A stretch of DNA of 64,000 nucleotides from SZAS-79 sp965279075 (GCA_965279075.1 CBDIHI010000012.1:682001-746000); one strand, 5' to 3'; shown: positions 8,830 to 17,971, counted from the first letter of the stretch. The notes: generated by a model not told the origin, from the sequence alone. Numbers and translations: made by a program.

Positions 8830-10214
8830 AGCACAAGGTCCGGCGCATCCATTTCGTCGGCATCGGCGGCTCCGGCATGAGCGGGATCGCGGAGGTCCTC
8901 GTCAACCTGGGCTACGAGGTGAGCGGTTCGGACCTGTCGGGGAATGCGGCCACGCGGCGGCTCGAGGGCCTCGGCGTGGCGGTGAAGCTCGCGCATGCGG
9001 CCGACAACGTCGCCGGCGCCGACGCGGTAGTGGTGTCCACGGCAGTGAAAGGCGACAACCCGGAAGTCATCGCCGCGCGCGCCAGACGCATCCCCGTGGT
9101 GCCGCGCGCGCTGATGCTCGCCGAGCTGATGCGGCTCAAGCAAGGCGTCGCGATCGCCGGCACGCACGGCAAGACCACCACCACCAGCCTGATCGCGAGC
9201 GTCCTCGCCGAGGGCGGCCTCGACCCGACCTTCGTGATCGGTGGCCGCCTGACCAGCGCCGCTTCGAATGCGCGCCTCGGCGCGGGCGACTTCATCGTGG
9301 TGGAAGCCGACGAGTCGGACGCCTCGTTCCTGCACCTGCAACCCGTGGTCGCGGTGGTCACCAACATCGACGCCGACCACATGGACACCTACCAGCACGA
9401 CTTCGCGCGGCTGAAGCAGGCGTTCATCCAGTTCCTGCAGAACCTGCCTTTCTACGGCAGCGCGATCCTGTGCACCGACGACGCGAACGTGCGCGAGATC
9501 CTGCCGTTCGTGACCAAGCCCGTGGTGTCCTACGGCCTGGGCGAGGACGCGATGGTGCGCGCCACGGCGATCGAGCATGCCAACGGCGCGATGCGCTTCA
9601 CGGTGCTGCGGGAGTCTGCCCCTGCGCTCGACGTGACGCTGAACCTGCCCGGACGCCACAACGTGCAGAACGCGCTGGCCGCCGTCGCAGTGGCGACTGA
9701 ACTCGGCGTGGCCGATGCCGCCATCCAGAAAGCCTTGTCCGAGTTCCGCGGCGTGGGCCGGCGCTTCCAGCGCTACGGCGAGATCCCGCTGGCCGGCGGG
9801 GGCAGCTTCACGCTGGTCGACGACTACGGCCACCACCCGGCGGAGATGGCGGCCACCCTCGCAGCGGCGCGCGGCGCGTTTCCCGGCCGCAGGCTGGTGC
9901 TCGCCTTCCAGCCGCATCGCTACACCCGCACGCGCGACCTGTTCGAGGACTTCGTTCGGGTGATTTCCACCGCCGATGCCGTGGTACTGGCCGAGGTGTA
10001 CGCGGCGGGCGAGCCGCCGATCGTCGCTGCCGACGGGCGCGCGCTGGTGCGCGGGGTGCGCGTCGCCGGCAAGGTCGAGCCGGTCTTCGTCGACGAGATC
10101 GCGCAGATGCCCGATGCGATCCGCCGCGTCGCGCGTGACGGCGACGTGGTGGTGGCGATGGGTGCGGGTTCGATCGGCAACGTCGCCCCGCAGCTGGCCG
10201 CGGGAGAAGCGTGA
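8826..10214 (+). CDS. murC: UDP-N-acetylmuramate:L-alanine ligase MurC
   Basis: First Mur ligase of the stem-peptide pathway, adding L-alanine to UDP-MurNAc. The N-terminal Rossmann loop is GIGGSGMSG (near residue 13), the ATP loop GTHGKTTTTS near residue 115, and the Mur ligase motif NIDADHMDTY near 185. The late VDDYGHHP motif is typical of MurC. ATG 8826 overlaps the murG stop. The 462 residues fit the family. The murB GTG start overlaps its TGA (GTGA, 10211-10214). Confidence 0.96.
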   Translation: MKHKVRRIHFVGIGGSGMSGIAEVLVNLGYEVSGSDLSGNAATRRLEGLGVAVKLAHAADNVAGADAVVVSTAVKGDNPEVIAARARRIPVVPRALMLAELMRLKQGVAIAGTHGKTTTTSLIASVLAEGGLDPTFVIGGRLTSAASNARLGAGDFIVVEADESDASFLHLQPVVAVVTNIDADHMDTYQHDFARLKQAFIQFLQNLPFYGSAILCTDDANVREILPFVTKPVVSYGLGEDAMVRATAIEHANGAMRFTVLRESAPALDVTLNLPGRHNVQNALAAVAVATELGVADAAIQKALSEFRGVGRRFQRYGEIPLAGGGSFTLVDDYGHHPAEMAATLAAARGAFPGRRLVLAFQPHRYTRTRDLFEDFVRVISTADAVVLAEVYAAGEPPIVAADGRALVRGVRVAGKVEPVFVDEIAQMPDAIRRVARDGDVVVAMGAGSIGNVAPQLAAGEA

Positions 10215-11155
10215 GCGACATGGACATGTCCGAGACACGGCACATCGCGGGACTCGAACTTGCCGGATTGCGCGGCGAGCTGAAGCTCGACGAGCCGATG
10301 GCGAGGCATGTCAGCTGGCGCGCGGGCGGCCCCGCGGCCCGCGTCTACACGGCGGCCGACCGTGACGACCTCGCCGGATTCCTGCGCAGGCTCCCGGCCT
10401 CGGAGCCGGTCGCCTTCATCGGCCTCGGCAGCAATGCCCTCGTCCGTGATGGAGGGTTCAGGGGCACGGTGGTGCTGACCCATGCGGCGGCCAAACGGCC
10501 CGCGATGGTGGACGACCTCCTGTACGCGGAAGCCGGCGTCGCGAGCCCGAAAGTTGCGCGCTTCGCGGCGATGCACGATCTCGCGAACGCCGAATTCCTC
10601 GCCGGGATCCCCGGTAGCGTCGGCGGGGCGCTGGCGATGAATGCGGGTTGCTACGGGTCCGAGACCTGGGACATCGTCGCGAGCGCCGAGACCATCGACC
10701 GCGCCGGCACCGTCAGGGTCCGGCCGGCCGGGGACTTCGAGGTCGGCTACCGCAGCTGCGAACTGAAGGGCGCCGCGATCGGTCGCGACGAGTGGTTCAC
10801 CGGCGCGTACTTCCGCCTGCCGGCGGGCGACGGCGAAGTCTCCCGGGCGCGCATCAAGGACCTGCTTTCGAAGCGCATCGCTGCGCAGCCGTTGTCGCTG
10901 CCCAATGCCGGCAGCGTGTTCCGCAACCCGCCTGGCGACTATGCAGCGCGCTTGATCGAGGCCTGCGGACTCAAGGGTTTCGGGCGCGGCGGGGCGCGCG
11001 TGTCGGAGAAGCACGCCAACTTCATCGTCAATCCCAAGGGGGCCGCGCGTGCCTCCGACATCGAGTGGCTCATCGACTCGGTGCGCGCGACTGTGAAGGA
11101 AAAGACCGGCGTGGACCTGCACCCCGAAGTGCGCATCCTCGGGGAGGCCGCATGA
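10211..11155 (+). CDS. murB: UDP-N-acetylenolpyruvoylglucosamine reductase MurB
   Basis: FAD enzyme that reduces enolpyruvyl-UDP-GlcNAc to UDP-MurNAc with NADPH. Visible signatures are the FAD-binding GLGSNALVRDGGF (near residue 75), GIPGSVGGALAMNAG (near 135), the catalytic serine in NAGSVFRNP (near 235) and a glutamate in the C-terminal LHPEVRI. Length (314) and the ending resemble the short type II MurB rather than the longer E. coli form. GTG 10211 overlaps the murC stop; ATGs at 10220 and 10226 are possible alternatives with little effect. The location between murC and ddl is common in betaproteobacteria. Confidence 0.95.
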   Translation: MSDMDMSETRHIAGLELAGLRGELKLDEPMARHVSWRAGGPAARVYTAADRDDLAGFLRRLPASEPVAFIGLGSNALVRDGGFRGTVVLTHAAAKRPAMVDDLLYAEAGVASPKVARFAAMHDLANAEFLAGIPGSVGGALAMNAGCYGSETWDIVASAETIDRAGTVRVRPAGDFEVGYRSCELKGAAIGRDEWFTGAYFRLPAGDGEVSRARIKDLLSKRIAAQPLSLPNAGSVFRNPPGDYAARLIEACGLKGFGRGGARVSEKHANFIVNPKGAARASDIEWLIDSVRATVKEKTGVDLHPEVRILGEAA

Positions 11156-12063
11156 ATTTCGGCAAGGTCGCGGTGCTGATGGGCGGGCGTTCCTCCGAGC
11201 GCGAAATCTCGCTGATGAGCGGCGGTGGCGTGCTGAAGGCCCTGCGCTCGAAAGGCGTGGACGCGCATGCCTTCGACCCCGCCGAGAGGGACCTCGCGGA
11301 ACTCCGGCGCGAGGGGTTCGCGCGCTGCTTCATCGCCTTGCACGGGCGCGGCGGCGAGGACGGCACGCTGCAGGGCGCGCTCGAAGTGCTCGGGATCCCC
11401 TACACCGGCAGCGGCGTGCTCGGCTCGGCGATCGCGATGGACAAGTGGCGCACGAAGATGGTCTGGCTCGCCAACGGCCTGCCGACGCCGCGCTACCGGA
11501 TGCTCGCGGCGGACGACGACTGGACCTCGGTCGCGAAGGACCTCGGCCTGCCGCTGATCGTGAAACCCGCGAACGAGGGCTCGACGCTTGGCCTCACCAA
11601 GGTGACGGACGCATCCCAATTGCCGGCGGCCTACGAACTCGCCGCGAAGAAGTTCCACGACCTGGCCCTTGCCGAGCAGTTCATCGATGGGCCCGAGTAC
11701 ACCGCCAGCATCCTCGGCGAGACCGCGCTGCCGCTGATCCGCATCGAGGCGCCGCAGGGCAATTACGACTACCAGAACAAGTACTTCTCCGACGACACCC
11801 GATACCACTGCCCGTGCGGCCTGCCGGCTGCGCAGGAAAAGGACCTGCAGTCGCTCGCGCTGCGCGCGTTTCGCCTCGTCGGCTGCTCGGGCTGGGGCCG
11901 CGTCGACCTGATGCTGGACCGCGCCGGCAACCCGCACCTGCTCGAGGTGAACACCTCGCCCGGGATGACCGGCCACTCGCTCGTGCCGATGGCCGCGCGC
12001 CAGGTCGGGATCGCCTACGAAGACCTGTGCGTGAAGGTCCTGGAGGGCGCCCATGTGGGATAA
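11152..12063 (+). CDS. ddl: D-alanine--D-alanine ligase
   Basis: ATP-grasp enzyme that makes the D-Ala-D-Ala dipeptide used by MurF. It starts with VAVLMGGRSSEREISLMSG (the usual Ddl N-terminus), has the ATP-grasp lysine segment LPLIVKPANEGSTLG (near residue 137) and the metal-binding end LLEVNTSPGMTGHSLVP (near 265). ATG 11152 overlaps the murB stop. The 303 residues and the place before ftsQ match DdlB of other dcw clusters. Its last codons overlap the first eleven bases of ftsQ. Confidence 0.96.
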   Translation: MNFGKVAVLMGGRSSEREISLMSGGGVLKALRSKGVDAHAFDPAERDLAELRREGFARCFIALHGRGGEDGTLQGALEVLGIPYTGSGVLGSAIAMDKWRTKMVWLANGLPTPRYRMLAADDDWTSVAKDLGLPLIVKPANEGSTLGLTKVTDASQLPAAYELAAKKFHDLALAEQFIDGPEYTASILGETALPLIRIEAPQGNYDYQNKYFSDDTRYHCPCGLPAAQEKDLQSLALRAFRLVGCSGWGRVDLMLDRAGNPHLLEVNTSPGMTGHSLVPMAARQVGIAYEDLCVKVLEGAHVG

Positions 12064-12793
12064 CCCGCGCCTGCTGAACATGCTCGCCAACGGCCTCATC
12101 GGCCTCGCGCTGACGATGTTCGGCTTCGCCGCCACGCAGGCGCTGCTGAACTCGCCGCTCTTCCCGCTGCGCGAAGTCACCGTGCTGGGCGAACTCGCCC
12201 ACACCACGCGCGACGAGCTGGAGGGCGCGACGCGCGGGCGGGTGGCGGGCAACTTCTTCGCGGCGGACCTCGCCGCGATCCGCGGCGGGCTGGAGCAGTT
12301 GCCGTGGGTGCGTCGCGTCGACGTGCGCCGCGTGTGGCCGGATCGTATCGAGGTCGCGCTCGAGGAGCACGTGGCGCTGGCCCGCTGGGGCGACGTCGGC
12401 CTCGTCAACACGTTCGGCGAGCGCTTCGGCGCACAGTCGGAAGCCTCGCTGCCGATGTTCGCGGGCCCGGTCAGCACCGAGGGCGAGGTGACGCGCAGGT
12501 ACAGGCGCTACTCGGAGCTGCTTGCGCCGCTCGGCAGCGCCCTCGAGCGGGTGATCCTCACGCCGCGCTTCGCCTGGCAGCTGCGCCTCGCGAACGGCCT
12601 GTCGATCGAGCTGGGACGCGACCTCGCCAACGACCAGGCCGAAGCGCGCCTGGTGCGCTTCGTGGCGGCGTACCCGCAGACACTCGGGCGCCTCGCGCGC
12701 CGGCACGAGTACGTCGACCTGCGTTACCCGAACGGATTTTCCCTGCGAGTGCCCGACCTCGAGCGCGCGGGCGCGCAAAAAGCGAAGGGCTGA
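12053..12793 (+). CDS. ftsQ: Cell division protein FtsQ
   Basis: Bitopic inner-membrane divisome protein that links FtsB/FtsL to the septal synthase. One transmembrane segment (about residues 12-32) is followed by a POTRA-type domain (REVTVLGELAHTTRDEL) and the FtsQ/DivIB periplasmic domain; LPWVRRVDVRRVWPDRIEV is characteristic. ATG 12053 lies inside the end of ddl. The 246 residues are normal. It is followed nine bases later by ftsA. Confidence 0.94.
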   Translation: MWDNPRLLNMLANGLIGLALTMFGFAATQALLNSPLFPLREVTVLGELAHTTRDELEGATRGRVAGNFFAADLAAIRGGLEQLPWVRRVDVRRVWPDRIEVALEEHVALARWGDVGLVNTFGERFGAQSEASLPMFAGPVSTEGEVTRRYRRYSELLAPLGSALERVILTPRFAWQLRLANGLSIELGRDLANDQAEARLVRFVAAYPQTLGRLARRHEYVDLRYPNGFSLRVPDLERAGAQKAKG

Positions 12794-12802
12794 CAGGACA
12801 CC

Positions 12803-14032
12803 ATGGCAAAGGAAACGAAGGAGCTCATCGTCGGTCTGGACATCGGCACCTCCAAGGTGGTGGCGCTGGTCGCCGAGGTCATGCCCGACGGGAGCCTGGA
12901 AGTCCTCGGCATGGGCAGCCACGAGTCCAAGGGCCTGAAGAAGGGCGTGGTGGTCAACATCGAGTCGACGGTGAGCGCGATCCAGCGCGCGCTGGAAGAG
13001 GCCGAGCTGATGGCCGACCGCAAGATCGCCTCGGTCTTCACCGGCATCGCCGGCAGCCACATCAAGAGCTTCAATTCGACCGGCATGGTCGCGATCAAGG
13101 ACCGCGAGGTCACCGCGATGGACGTGGAGCGCGTGATCGAGACCGCGCGCGCGGTGAACATCCCGACCGACCAGCAGATCCTGCACGTGCTGCGGCAGGA
13201 ATACATCATCGACGGGCAGGAGGACGTGCGCGAGCCGATCGGCATGTCCGGCGTGCGGCTGGAGGTGAAGGTGCACATCGTGACCGGCGCGGTGTCGTCG
13301 GCGCAGAACATCGTGAAGTGCGTGCGCCGCTGCGGACTGGAGGTCAACGACCTGATCCTGCAGCCGCTCGCCTCGTCGCGCGCGGTGCTGTCGGAGGACG
13401 AGATGGACCTCGGCGTCTGCCTCGTCGACATCGGCGGCGGCACCACCGACATCGCGATCTTCACGCACGGCGCGATCCGCCATACCGCGGTGATTCCCAT
13501 CGCGGGCGACCAGATCACCAACGACATCGCGATGGCGCTGCGCACGCCGACGCCCGACGCGGAGGCGATCAAGATCCGCCACGGCGTGTCCCTGCGCCAG
13601 CTCGCCGACCCGAACGAGATGGTCGACGTGCCGGGCATCGGCGAGAGGGCCCCGCGGATGATGTCGCGCCAGACGCTCGCGGAGGTGATCGAGCCGCGCG
13701 TCGAGGAACTGTTCACCCTGGTGCAGAAGGTGCTGCGCGAGTCCGGGTTCGAGGAGCTGCTGTCCTCGGGCGTCGTGCTCACCGGCGGCTCGGCCACCAT
13801 GCAGGGCATGGTCGAGCTCGGCGAGGAGATCTTCCACATGCCTGTCCGCATCGGCCTGCCCGTGTACTCGGGCGGCCTGCAGGACGTGGTGCGCAATCCG
13901 CGCTACGCGACCGCGATGGGCCTGCTGCTCGAGGGCGCATCCCAGGTCCAGCAGGGGCAGGTGATGCGCCAGGGCGGGTCGTTCAAGGCGGTGCTCGCGC
14001 GGATGCGCGAGTGGTTCCAGCGCAATTTCTGA
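12803..14032 (+). CDS. ftsA: Cell division protein FtsA
   Basis: Actin-like ATPase that tethers FtsZ filaments to the membrane. It has the phosphate-1 loop GLDIGTSKVVALVAE (near residue 12), the inserted 1C/SHS2 domain region, the phosphate-2 loop VDIGGGTTDIAIF (near 210) and the adenosine motif VLTGGSATMQGM (near 330). The C-terminus (MREWFQRNF) is the amphipathic membrane-targeting helix. The 409 residues are typical. The order ftsQ-ftsA-ftsZ is conserved. Confidence 0.97.
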   Translation: MAKETKELIVGLDIGTSKVVALVAEVMPDGSLEVLGMGSHESKGLKKGVVVNIESTVSAIQRALEEAELMADRKIASVFTGIAGSHIKSFNSTGMVAIKDREVTAMDVERVIETARAVNIPTDQQILHVLRQEYIIDGQEDVREPIGMSGVRLEVKVHIVTGAVSSAQNIVKCVRRCGLEVNDLILQPLASSRAVLSEDEMDLGVCLVDIGGGTTDIAIFTHGAIRHTAVIPIAGDQITNDIAMALRTPTPDAEAIKIRHGVSLRQLADPNEMVDVPGIGERAPRMMSRQTLAEVIEPRVEELFTLVQKVLRESGFEELLSSGVVLTGGSATMQGMVELGEEIFHMPVRIGLPVYSGGLQDVVRNPRYATAMGLLLEGASQVQQGQVMRQGGSFKAVLARMREWFQRNF

Positions 14033-14089
14033 TTTTCGTCGTCCCATGTTTTTCAAGCAGTCAGTCCAACCGGCAAGGAGAAAACAAAA

Positions 14090-15256
14090 ATGTTCGAAAT
14101 CGTAGACAGCCAGGGCAGCGGGCCCGTGATCAAGGTGGTGGGCGTCGGCGGCGCCGGCGGCAACGCCGTCAACCACATGATCGGCAAGGGCGTCGAGGGA
14201 GTGGAGTTCATCGCCGTCAACACCGACGCGCAGGTCCTCGCGCGCAACCAGGCCCGCAACCAGATCCAGATCGGGCAGTCGGGCCTCGGCGCGGGCGCCA
14301 AGCCCGAGGAGGCGCGCGCCGTCGCGCTCGCCGAGCGTGAACTGCTCACCGAGTCGCTCGAAGGCGCGCACATGGTGTTCATCACCGCCGGCATGGGCGG
14401 CGGCACGGGCACCGGCGCGGCGCCGGTCGTGGCCGAGGTCGCGCGCGAGATGGGGATCCTCACGGTGGCGGTGGTGACCAAGCCGTTCTCGTTCGAGGGC
14501 ACCAAGCGCATGCGCCTCGCCGAGGCGGGCATCGACGAACTCGGCCAGCACGTCGACGCGCTGATCGTGATCCTCAACGACAAGCTCGAGGAAGTGCTCG
14601 GCGAGGACGTCACGATGGACGAGGCGTTCCGGGCCGCCGACGACGTGCTGAACAACGCCGTCGCGGGGATCTCCGAGATCATCAACCGCGAAGGCCTGGT
14701 GAACGTCGACTTCCAGGACGTGCGCACGGTGATGTCCGAGCAGGGCATGGCGATGATGGGTTCGGCGCAGATGTCGGGCATGGACCGCGCGCGGATCGCG
14801 GCCGAGCAGGCGATCGCGAGCCCGCTGCTCGAAGGCGTCACGCTGTCGGGCGCCCGCGGCGTGCTGGTGAACATCACCGCGACCCGCGAGAGCCTGAAGC
14901 ACGGCGAGGTGAAGGCGGTCATGAACACGGTGCGCAGCTTCGCCGCGGACGACGCGACGATCATCTTCGGGGCGGTCTACGACCCGGCGATGGAAGACAA
15001 CCTGCGCGTGACCGTGGTCGCGACCGGCCTCGGTTCGGCGGCCGCCCAGCGCCAGACCAAGCCGCAGCTCGTGCCGGCGCTGAAGACCGGCACCGACAAC
15101 CAGCCGGTGATGGCCGCGGGCAGCGGCATCAACTACGGCGAGCTCGAAATGCCGGCGGTGATGCGCAGCAACCGCGCGCGGCAGGCCGAGGCGCTGGCCA
15201 ACAGCGGGGTCGACAAATACGACATCCCCGCCTTCCTGAGGAAGCAGGCCGACTGA
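14090..15256 (+). CDS. ftsZ: Cell division GTPase FtsZ
   Basis: Tubulin-like GTPase that forms the Z ring. It has the N-terminal KVVGVGGAGGNAVNHM loop, the tubulin signature GGGTGTGAAPVVAE (near residue 104) and the NVDFQDVRTVM T7-loop region (near 205). The C-terminal conserved peptide (DKYDIPAFLRKQAD), which contacts FtsA and ZipA, is intact. AAGGAG precedes the ATG at a good distance. A 57-base gap separates it from ftsA. A strong hairpin 13 bases after the stop closes the cluster. Confidence 0.98.
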   Translation: MFEIVDSQGSGPVIKVVGVGGAGGNAVNHMIGKGVEGVEFIAVNTDAQVLARNQARNQIQIGQSGLGAGAKPEEARAVALAERELLTESLEGAHMVFITAGMGGGTGTGAAPVVAEVAREMGILTVAVVTKPFSFEGTKRMRLAEAGIDELGQHVDALIVILNDKLEEVLGEDVTMDEAFRAADDVLNNAVAGISEIINREGLVNVDFQDVRTVMSEQGMAMMGSAQMSGMDRARIAAEQAIASPLLEGVTLSGARGVLVNITATRESLKHGEVKAVMNTVRSFAADDATIIFGAVYDPAMEDNLRVTVVATGLGSAAAQRQTKPQLVPALKTGTDNQPVMAAGSGINYGELEMPAVMRSNRARQAEALANSGVDKYDIPAFLRKQAD

Positions 15257-15268
15257 CTGCCCGCCCAC

Positions 15269-15320
15269 GGAACCCGACCTTCGACCTTGCCGGGCGGGTC
15301 GGGTTCCGGTTTGGTTGTTG
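15269..15320 (+). terminator. Rho-independent-type terminator after ftsZ
   Basis: Perfect 11-base inverted repeat, GGAACCCGACC (15269-15279) and GGTCGGGTTCC (15297-15307), followed by a T/G-rich run (GGTTTGGTTGTTGCTTTG). It lies just after the ftsZ stop and before the lpxC promoter region, so it probably ends the dcw transcript. Confidence 0.7.
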
Positions 15321-15370
15321 CTTTGCAGCATGATTACAATCCTGCTACACTTCTTGCTTAAACAGGTACT

Positions 15371-15376
15371 TATAAT
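15371..15376 (+). promoter_or_regulatory. Candidate lpxC promoter -10 box
   Basis: A perfect TATAAT lies 47 bases before the lpxC ATG, downstream of the ftsZ terminator. No good -35 box is seen at 16-18 bases upstream. An alternative weaker pair is TTGCAG (15323-15328) with TACACT (15346-15351), spaced 17 bases. Confidence 0.45.
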
Positions 15377-15422
15377 TCGCGGACTGCGTTTCCCGCACAC
15401 CCAAGACACCGGATTCCGACCC

Positions 15423-16337
15423 ATGCTTCGCCAACGTACCCTGAAGGCGCTTACCAGCGCCACCGGTGTCGGCCTGCACACCGGCCGGAAGGTCCGCATG
15501 GTGCTGCGCCCGGCGCAGCCGGATACGGGAGTGGTGTTCCGCCGTATCGACCTCGACCCCGTGGTCGACATCCCGGCGCTGGCCGGTTCGGTCGGCGAAA
15601 CGCGCCTTTCCTCCTGCCTCGTCAACGGCGAGGCCAAGGTCTATACCGTCGAGCACCTGATGTCGGCGCTGGCCGGCCTGGGCGTCGACAACGTTTTCAT
15701 CGACCTGGACGGGCCCGAGGTGCCGATCATGGACGGCAGCGCCGCGCCGTTCGCGTTCCTGATCCAGGCCGCCGGCATCGAGGAGCAGCCGGCACCCAAG
15801 CGGTTCATCCGGGTGAAACGGCGCGTCGAAGTCGCCGAAGGCGACAAGTGGGCGCGGCTCGACCCGTACGAGGGCTACAGGCTGGCCTTCTCCATCGTCT
15901 TCAACCACCCGGTGATCGACAAGAGCAACCAGTCGGTGGAGATCGATTTCGCCGAGACCTCCTACCTCAAGGAGATCGCGCGTGCGCGCACCTTCGGTTT
16001 CATGCAGGACGTGGAGCAGTTGCGCGAGGACGGCCTCGCACTGGGCGGGGGCCTCGACAACGCCGTGGTGCTGGACGAATACCGCGTGCTGAACGCAGAA
16101 GGCCTGCGCTTCGGCGACGAGTTCATCCGCCACAAGGTGCTCGACGCGATCGGCGACCTGTACCTGATGGGCAAGCCCATGCTCACCTCGTTCAGCGCCC
16201 ACAAGTCCGGGCACGCACTGAACAACCGGCTGCTGCGCGAACTGATCGCCCAGCCCGACGCCTGGGACGTGGTGACGTTCGAAAAGGCCGAGGAAGCCCC
16301 GGCCGGCGTCGCCGGCCTCGTGCGCCAGTTCGCCTGA
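15423..16337 (+). CDS. lpxC: UDP-3-O-acyl-N-acetylglucosamine deacetylase LpxC
   Basis: Zinc-dependent deacetylase, the committed step of lipid A biosynthesis, in the cytoplasm. Zinc ligands are recognisable: the histidine of VEHLMSALAGLGVDN (near residue 79) and HKVLDAIGD (near 237-241). The catalytic histidine follows in SAHKSGHALNN (near 264). ATG 15423 gives the usual N-terminus (MLRQRTLKALTSATGVGLHTGRK, spaced here by description) and 304 residues, normal for the family. It has its own promoter region after the ftsZ terminator. The ftsZ-lpxC order is classic for proteobacteria. Confidence 0.97.
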   Translation: MLRQRTLKALTSATGVGLHTGRKVRMVLRPAQPDTGVVFRRIDLDPVVDIPALAGSVGETRLSSCLVNGEAKVYTVEHLMSALAGLGVDNVFIDLDGPEVPIMDGSAAPFAFLIQAAGIEEQPAPKRFIRVKRRVEVAEGDKWARLDPYEGYRLAFSIVFNHPVIDKSNQSVEIDFAETSYLKEIARARTFGFMQDVEQLREDGLALGGGLDNAVVLDEYRVLNAEGLRFGDEFIRHKVLDAIGDLYLMGKPMLTSFSAHKSGHALNNRLLRELIAQPDAWDVVTFEKAEEAPAGVAGLVRQFA

Positions 16338-16352
16338 CGCCCGGCGGGCCCG

Positions 16353-16538
16353 GTGCTCGTCCTCAGAATCCTCATCCTGCTGGTCGCGATCGCCATCGGC
16401 GTGACGGTCATGAGCTGGGTCTTCACCGGCAACCGCAAATACCTCCGGGCTGCCTGGCGGATATTTCAGTTCGGGCTGGTCGTCGCACTCGGATTCCTTG
16501 CCCTGCTGTTCTTCGAGCGCCTGCTGGTCATGGTTTGA
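16353..16538 (+). CDS. Small two-helix membrane protein, function unknown
   Basis: 61 residues made of two hydrophobic helices (about residues 2-22 and 36-58) joined by a basic loop (GNRKYLRAAWR). It starts with GTG 16353, 15 bases after lpxC, so it is probably co-transcribed with it. I recall small membrane ORFs at this place in related genomes, but know no function. Its stop lies inside the end of the convergent DUF721 gene (an eleven-base overlap). Confidence 0.65.
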   Translation: MLVLRILILLVAIAIGVTVMSWVFTGNRKYLRAAWRIFQFGLVVALGFLALLFFERLLVMV

Positions 16539-16968
16539 CGTTGTGCCGATCAAGTAGTATTTTCAACGCCTTGCGGAATTCCGAGTCTCTTAGTCGGGTA
16601 TAAAGGGCGGATAGTTCCTGAAGCGCTGCAGCGCTCATCCGGGCGTTTTTTTGCGGTGCAATAACCGGCGTCCCGGCTCCGCCCGGTTGCACCCTCACGG
16701 AAACTGAATTAACCTGCGTCCGCTGTTTCGTGAGGTAAACCCCCAGGCTTTCCGACAAGAGTTTCAGCTTGGCTGCCGCCGGCCCGTTGGCGGCATGTAT
16801 GACGAGTTTGCCCTCCTTGAAGTTGGCCACGCGCGCCAGCGGAGCCAGTTCAGGGGGCAGGAAACCTTCCAGCAGGGTCGTGAGCGCCTCGATTTCTCGC
16901 GCTTTCTGCATGACAGGCTGGAAATCGCCCTCGGCCGCAAGGTAACGATTGATCTTGAGGGCTGGCAT
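16528..16968 (-). CDS. DUF721 protein, DciA-like
   Basis: 146-residue member of the DUF721 family, to which the helicase-loading protein DciA belongs; DciA replaces DnaC in many bacteria. The middle part (GKLVIHAANGPAAAKLKLLS) resembles the KH-like fold described for this family. The tail is basic, as expected for nucleic-acid contact. The position between lpxC and an M23 peptidase/secA is the usual one in betaproteobacteria. The start is ATG at 16968; the gene is divergent from the M23 peptidase. The helicase-loading role is inferred from the family, not shown here. Confidence 0.75.
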   Translation of the reverse strand: MPALKINRYLAAEGDFQPVMQKAREIEALTTLLEGFLPPELAPLARVANFKEGKLVIHAANGPAAAKLKLLSESLGVYLTKQRTQVNSVSVRVQPGGAGTPVIAPQKNARMSAAALQELSALYTRLRDSEFRKALKILLDRHNVKP

Positions 16969-16991
16969 GGGTCCGTTCGGAGGAGGGTTCG

Positions 16992-17957
16992 TTGCAGATT
17001 ATTGTAATCTCTGACCGGTTGGCGAGGGCGAAGACGGTCACCTTGACCACCCGCCACCTGCTCGCGACCGCGATGCTCGGGCTGGTGACGCTGACCGGCC
17101 TGACGATCGGGCTGTATGCGCTGACGCTGCGCATCGCCATAGACGTCAAGATCCCCTTCCTGCAGGACGTCGTCCTGGCCGCCCAGCAGGGCGAGACCCA
17201 GAAGGCCCGCGAGTTCGTCACGCAGAACCTGAACGCCATGGCCGTGAAGCTCGGAGAGATGCAGGCCCAGCTGACCCGGCTCGACGCCCTGGGTGAAAGG
17301 CTCTCCACCGTTGCCGGCATCAAGCCCCAGGAATTCCGCCTGAACGAAGCACCGGGCCTTGGCGGCGCGCAGTCCGTTTCCTACCCGGGCCAGAGCCTTT
17401 CGATGCAGGAGTTCAACCAGAAGCTGTCGACCCTTTCGCGCCAGATGGAGAACCGCACCGACCTGCTCGGCGTGCTGGAGGCGCAGATGTTCGAGCAGGC
17501 GGTGAAGAAGAAGCTGCTGCCGACCATGCTGCCCGTGAACGGCAGTTACAACGCATCGAGCTTCGGCATGCGCATCGACCCGTTCACCGGGCAGCACGCG
17601 ATGCACGAGGGCATGGATTTCCTCGCCGACGTCGGCACCACGATCGTTGCCGCGGCCGGCGGTGTCGTGCAGTTCGCCGGCTGGCACCCGCAGTACGGCA
17701 ACATGATCGACGTCGACCACGGCAACGACCTGGTCACGCGCTATGCCCACACCTCGAAGATGTACGTGAAGGAGGGCGACATCATCCAGCGCGGCCGCAA
17801 GATCGCCGAGGTCGGCACCACCGGCCGGTCCACCGGGCCGCACCTGCATTTCGAGGTCCGCTTCAAGGGCGCCGCACAGAATCCGGCGCGGTTCCTGTTT
17901 GCCTCGGGCACCCCGTCGACGCCCCCTGCCGCTACCGTGGCCTCGGCCCGCCGCTGA
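16992..17957 (+). CDS. M23-family murein peptidase with N-terminal membrane anchor
   Basis: Probable cell-wall endopeptidase or amidase activator. One transmembrane segment (about residues 22-45) is followed by a helical, coiled-coil-like stretch and a C-terminal LytM/M23 domain (about 190-300). The zinc motif HxxxD is in HEGMDFLAD and the HxH in GPHLHFEVRF; both are intact, so an active enzyme is likely. The start is TTG 16992 with AGGAGG at 16981-16986. No better ATG keeps the N-terminal MQIIVISDRLARAK segment. The place before secA is conserved in betaproteobacteria. Confidence 0.88.
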   Translation: MQIIVISDRLARAKTVTLTTRHLLATAMLGLVTLTGLTIGLYALTLRIAIDVKIPFLQDVVLAAQQGETQKAREFVTQNLNAMAVKLGEMQAQLTRLDALGERLSTVAGIKPQEFRLNEAPGLGGAQSVSYPGQSLSMQEFNQKLSTLSRQMENRTDLLGVLEAQMFEQAVKKKLLPTMLPVNGSYNASSFGMRIDPFTGQHAMHEGMDFLADVGTTIVAAAGGVVQFAGWHPQYGNMIDVDHGNDLVTRYAHTSKMYVKEGDIIQRGRKIAEVGTTGRSTGPHLHFEVRFKGAAQNPARFLFASGTPSTPPAATVASARR

Positions 17958-17971
17958 CGGCGCGGCCCGGT

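Noticed and set aside
11681..15637. Very long open frame (over 1300 codons) on the - strand antisense to ftsQ, ftsA and ftsZ
   Set aside because: It is the mirror of well-identified genes in high-GC DNA; its protein is a low-complexity Arg/His/Val-rich string with no domain.
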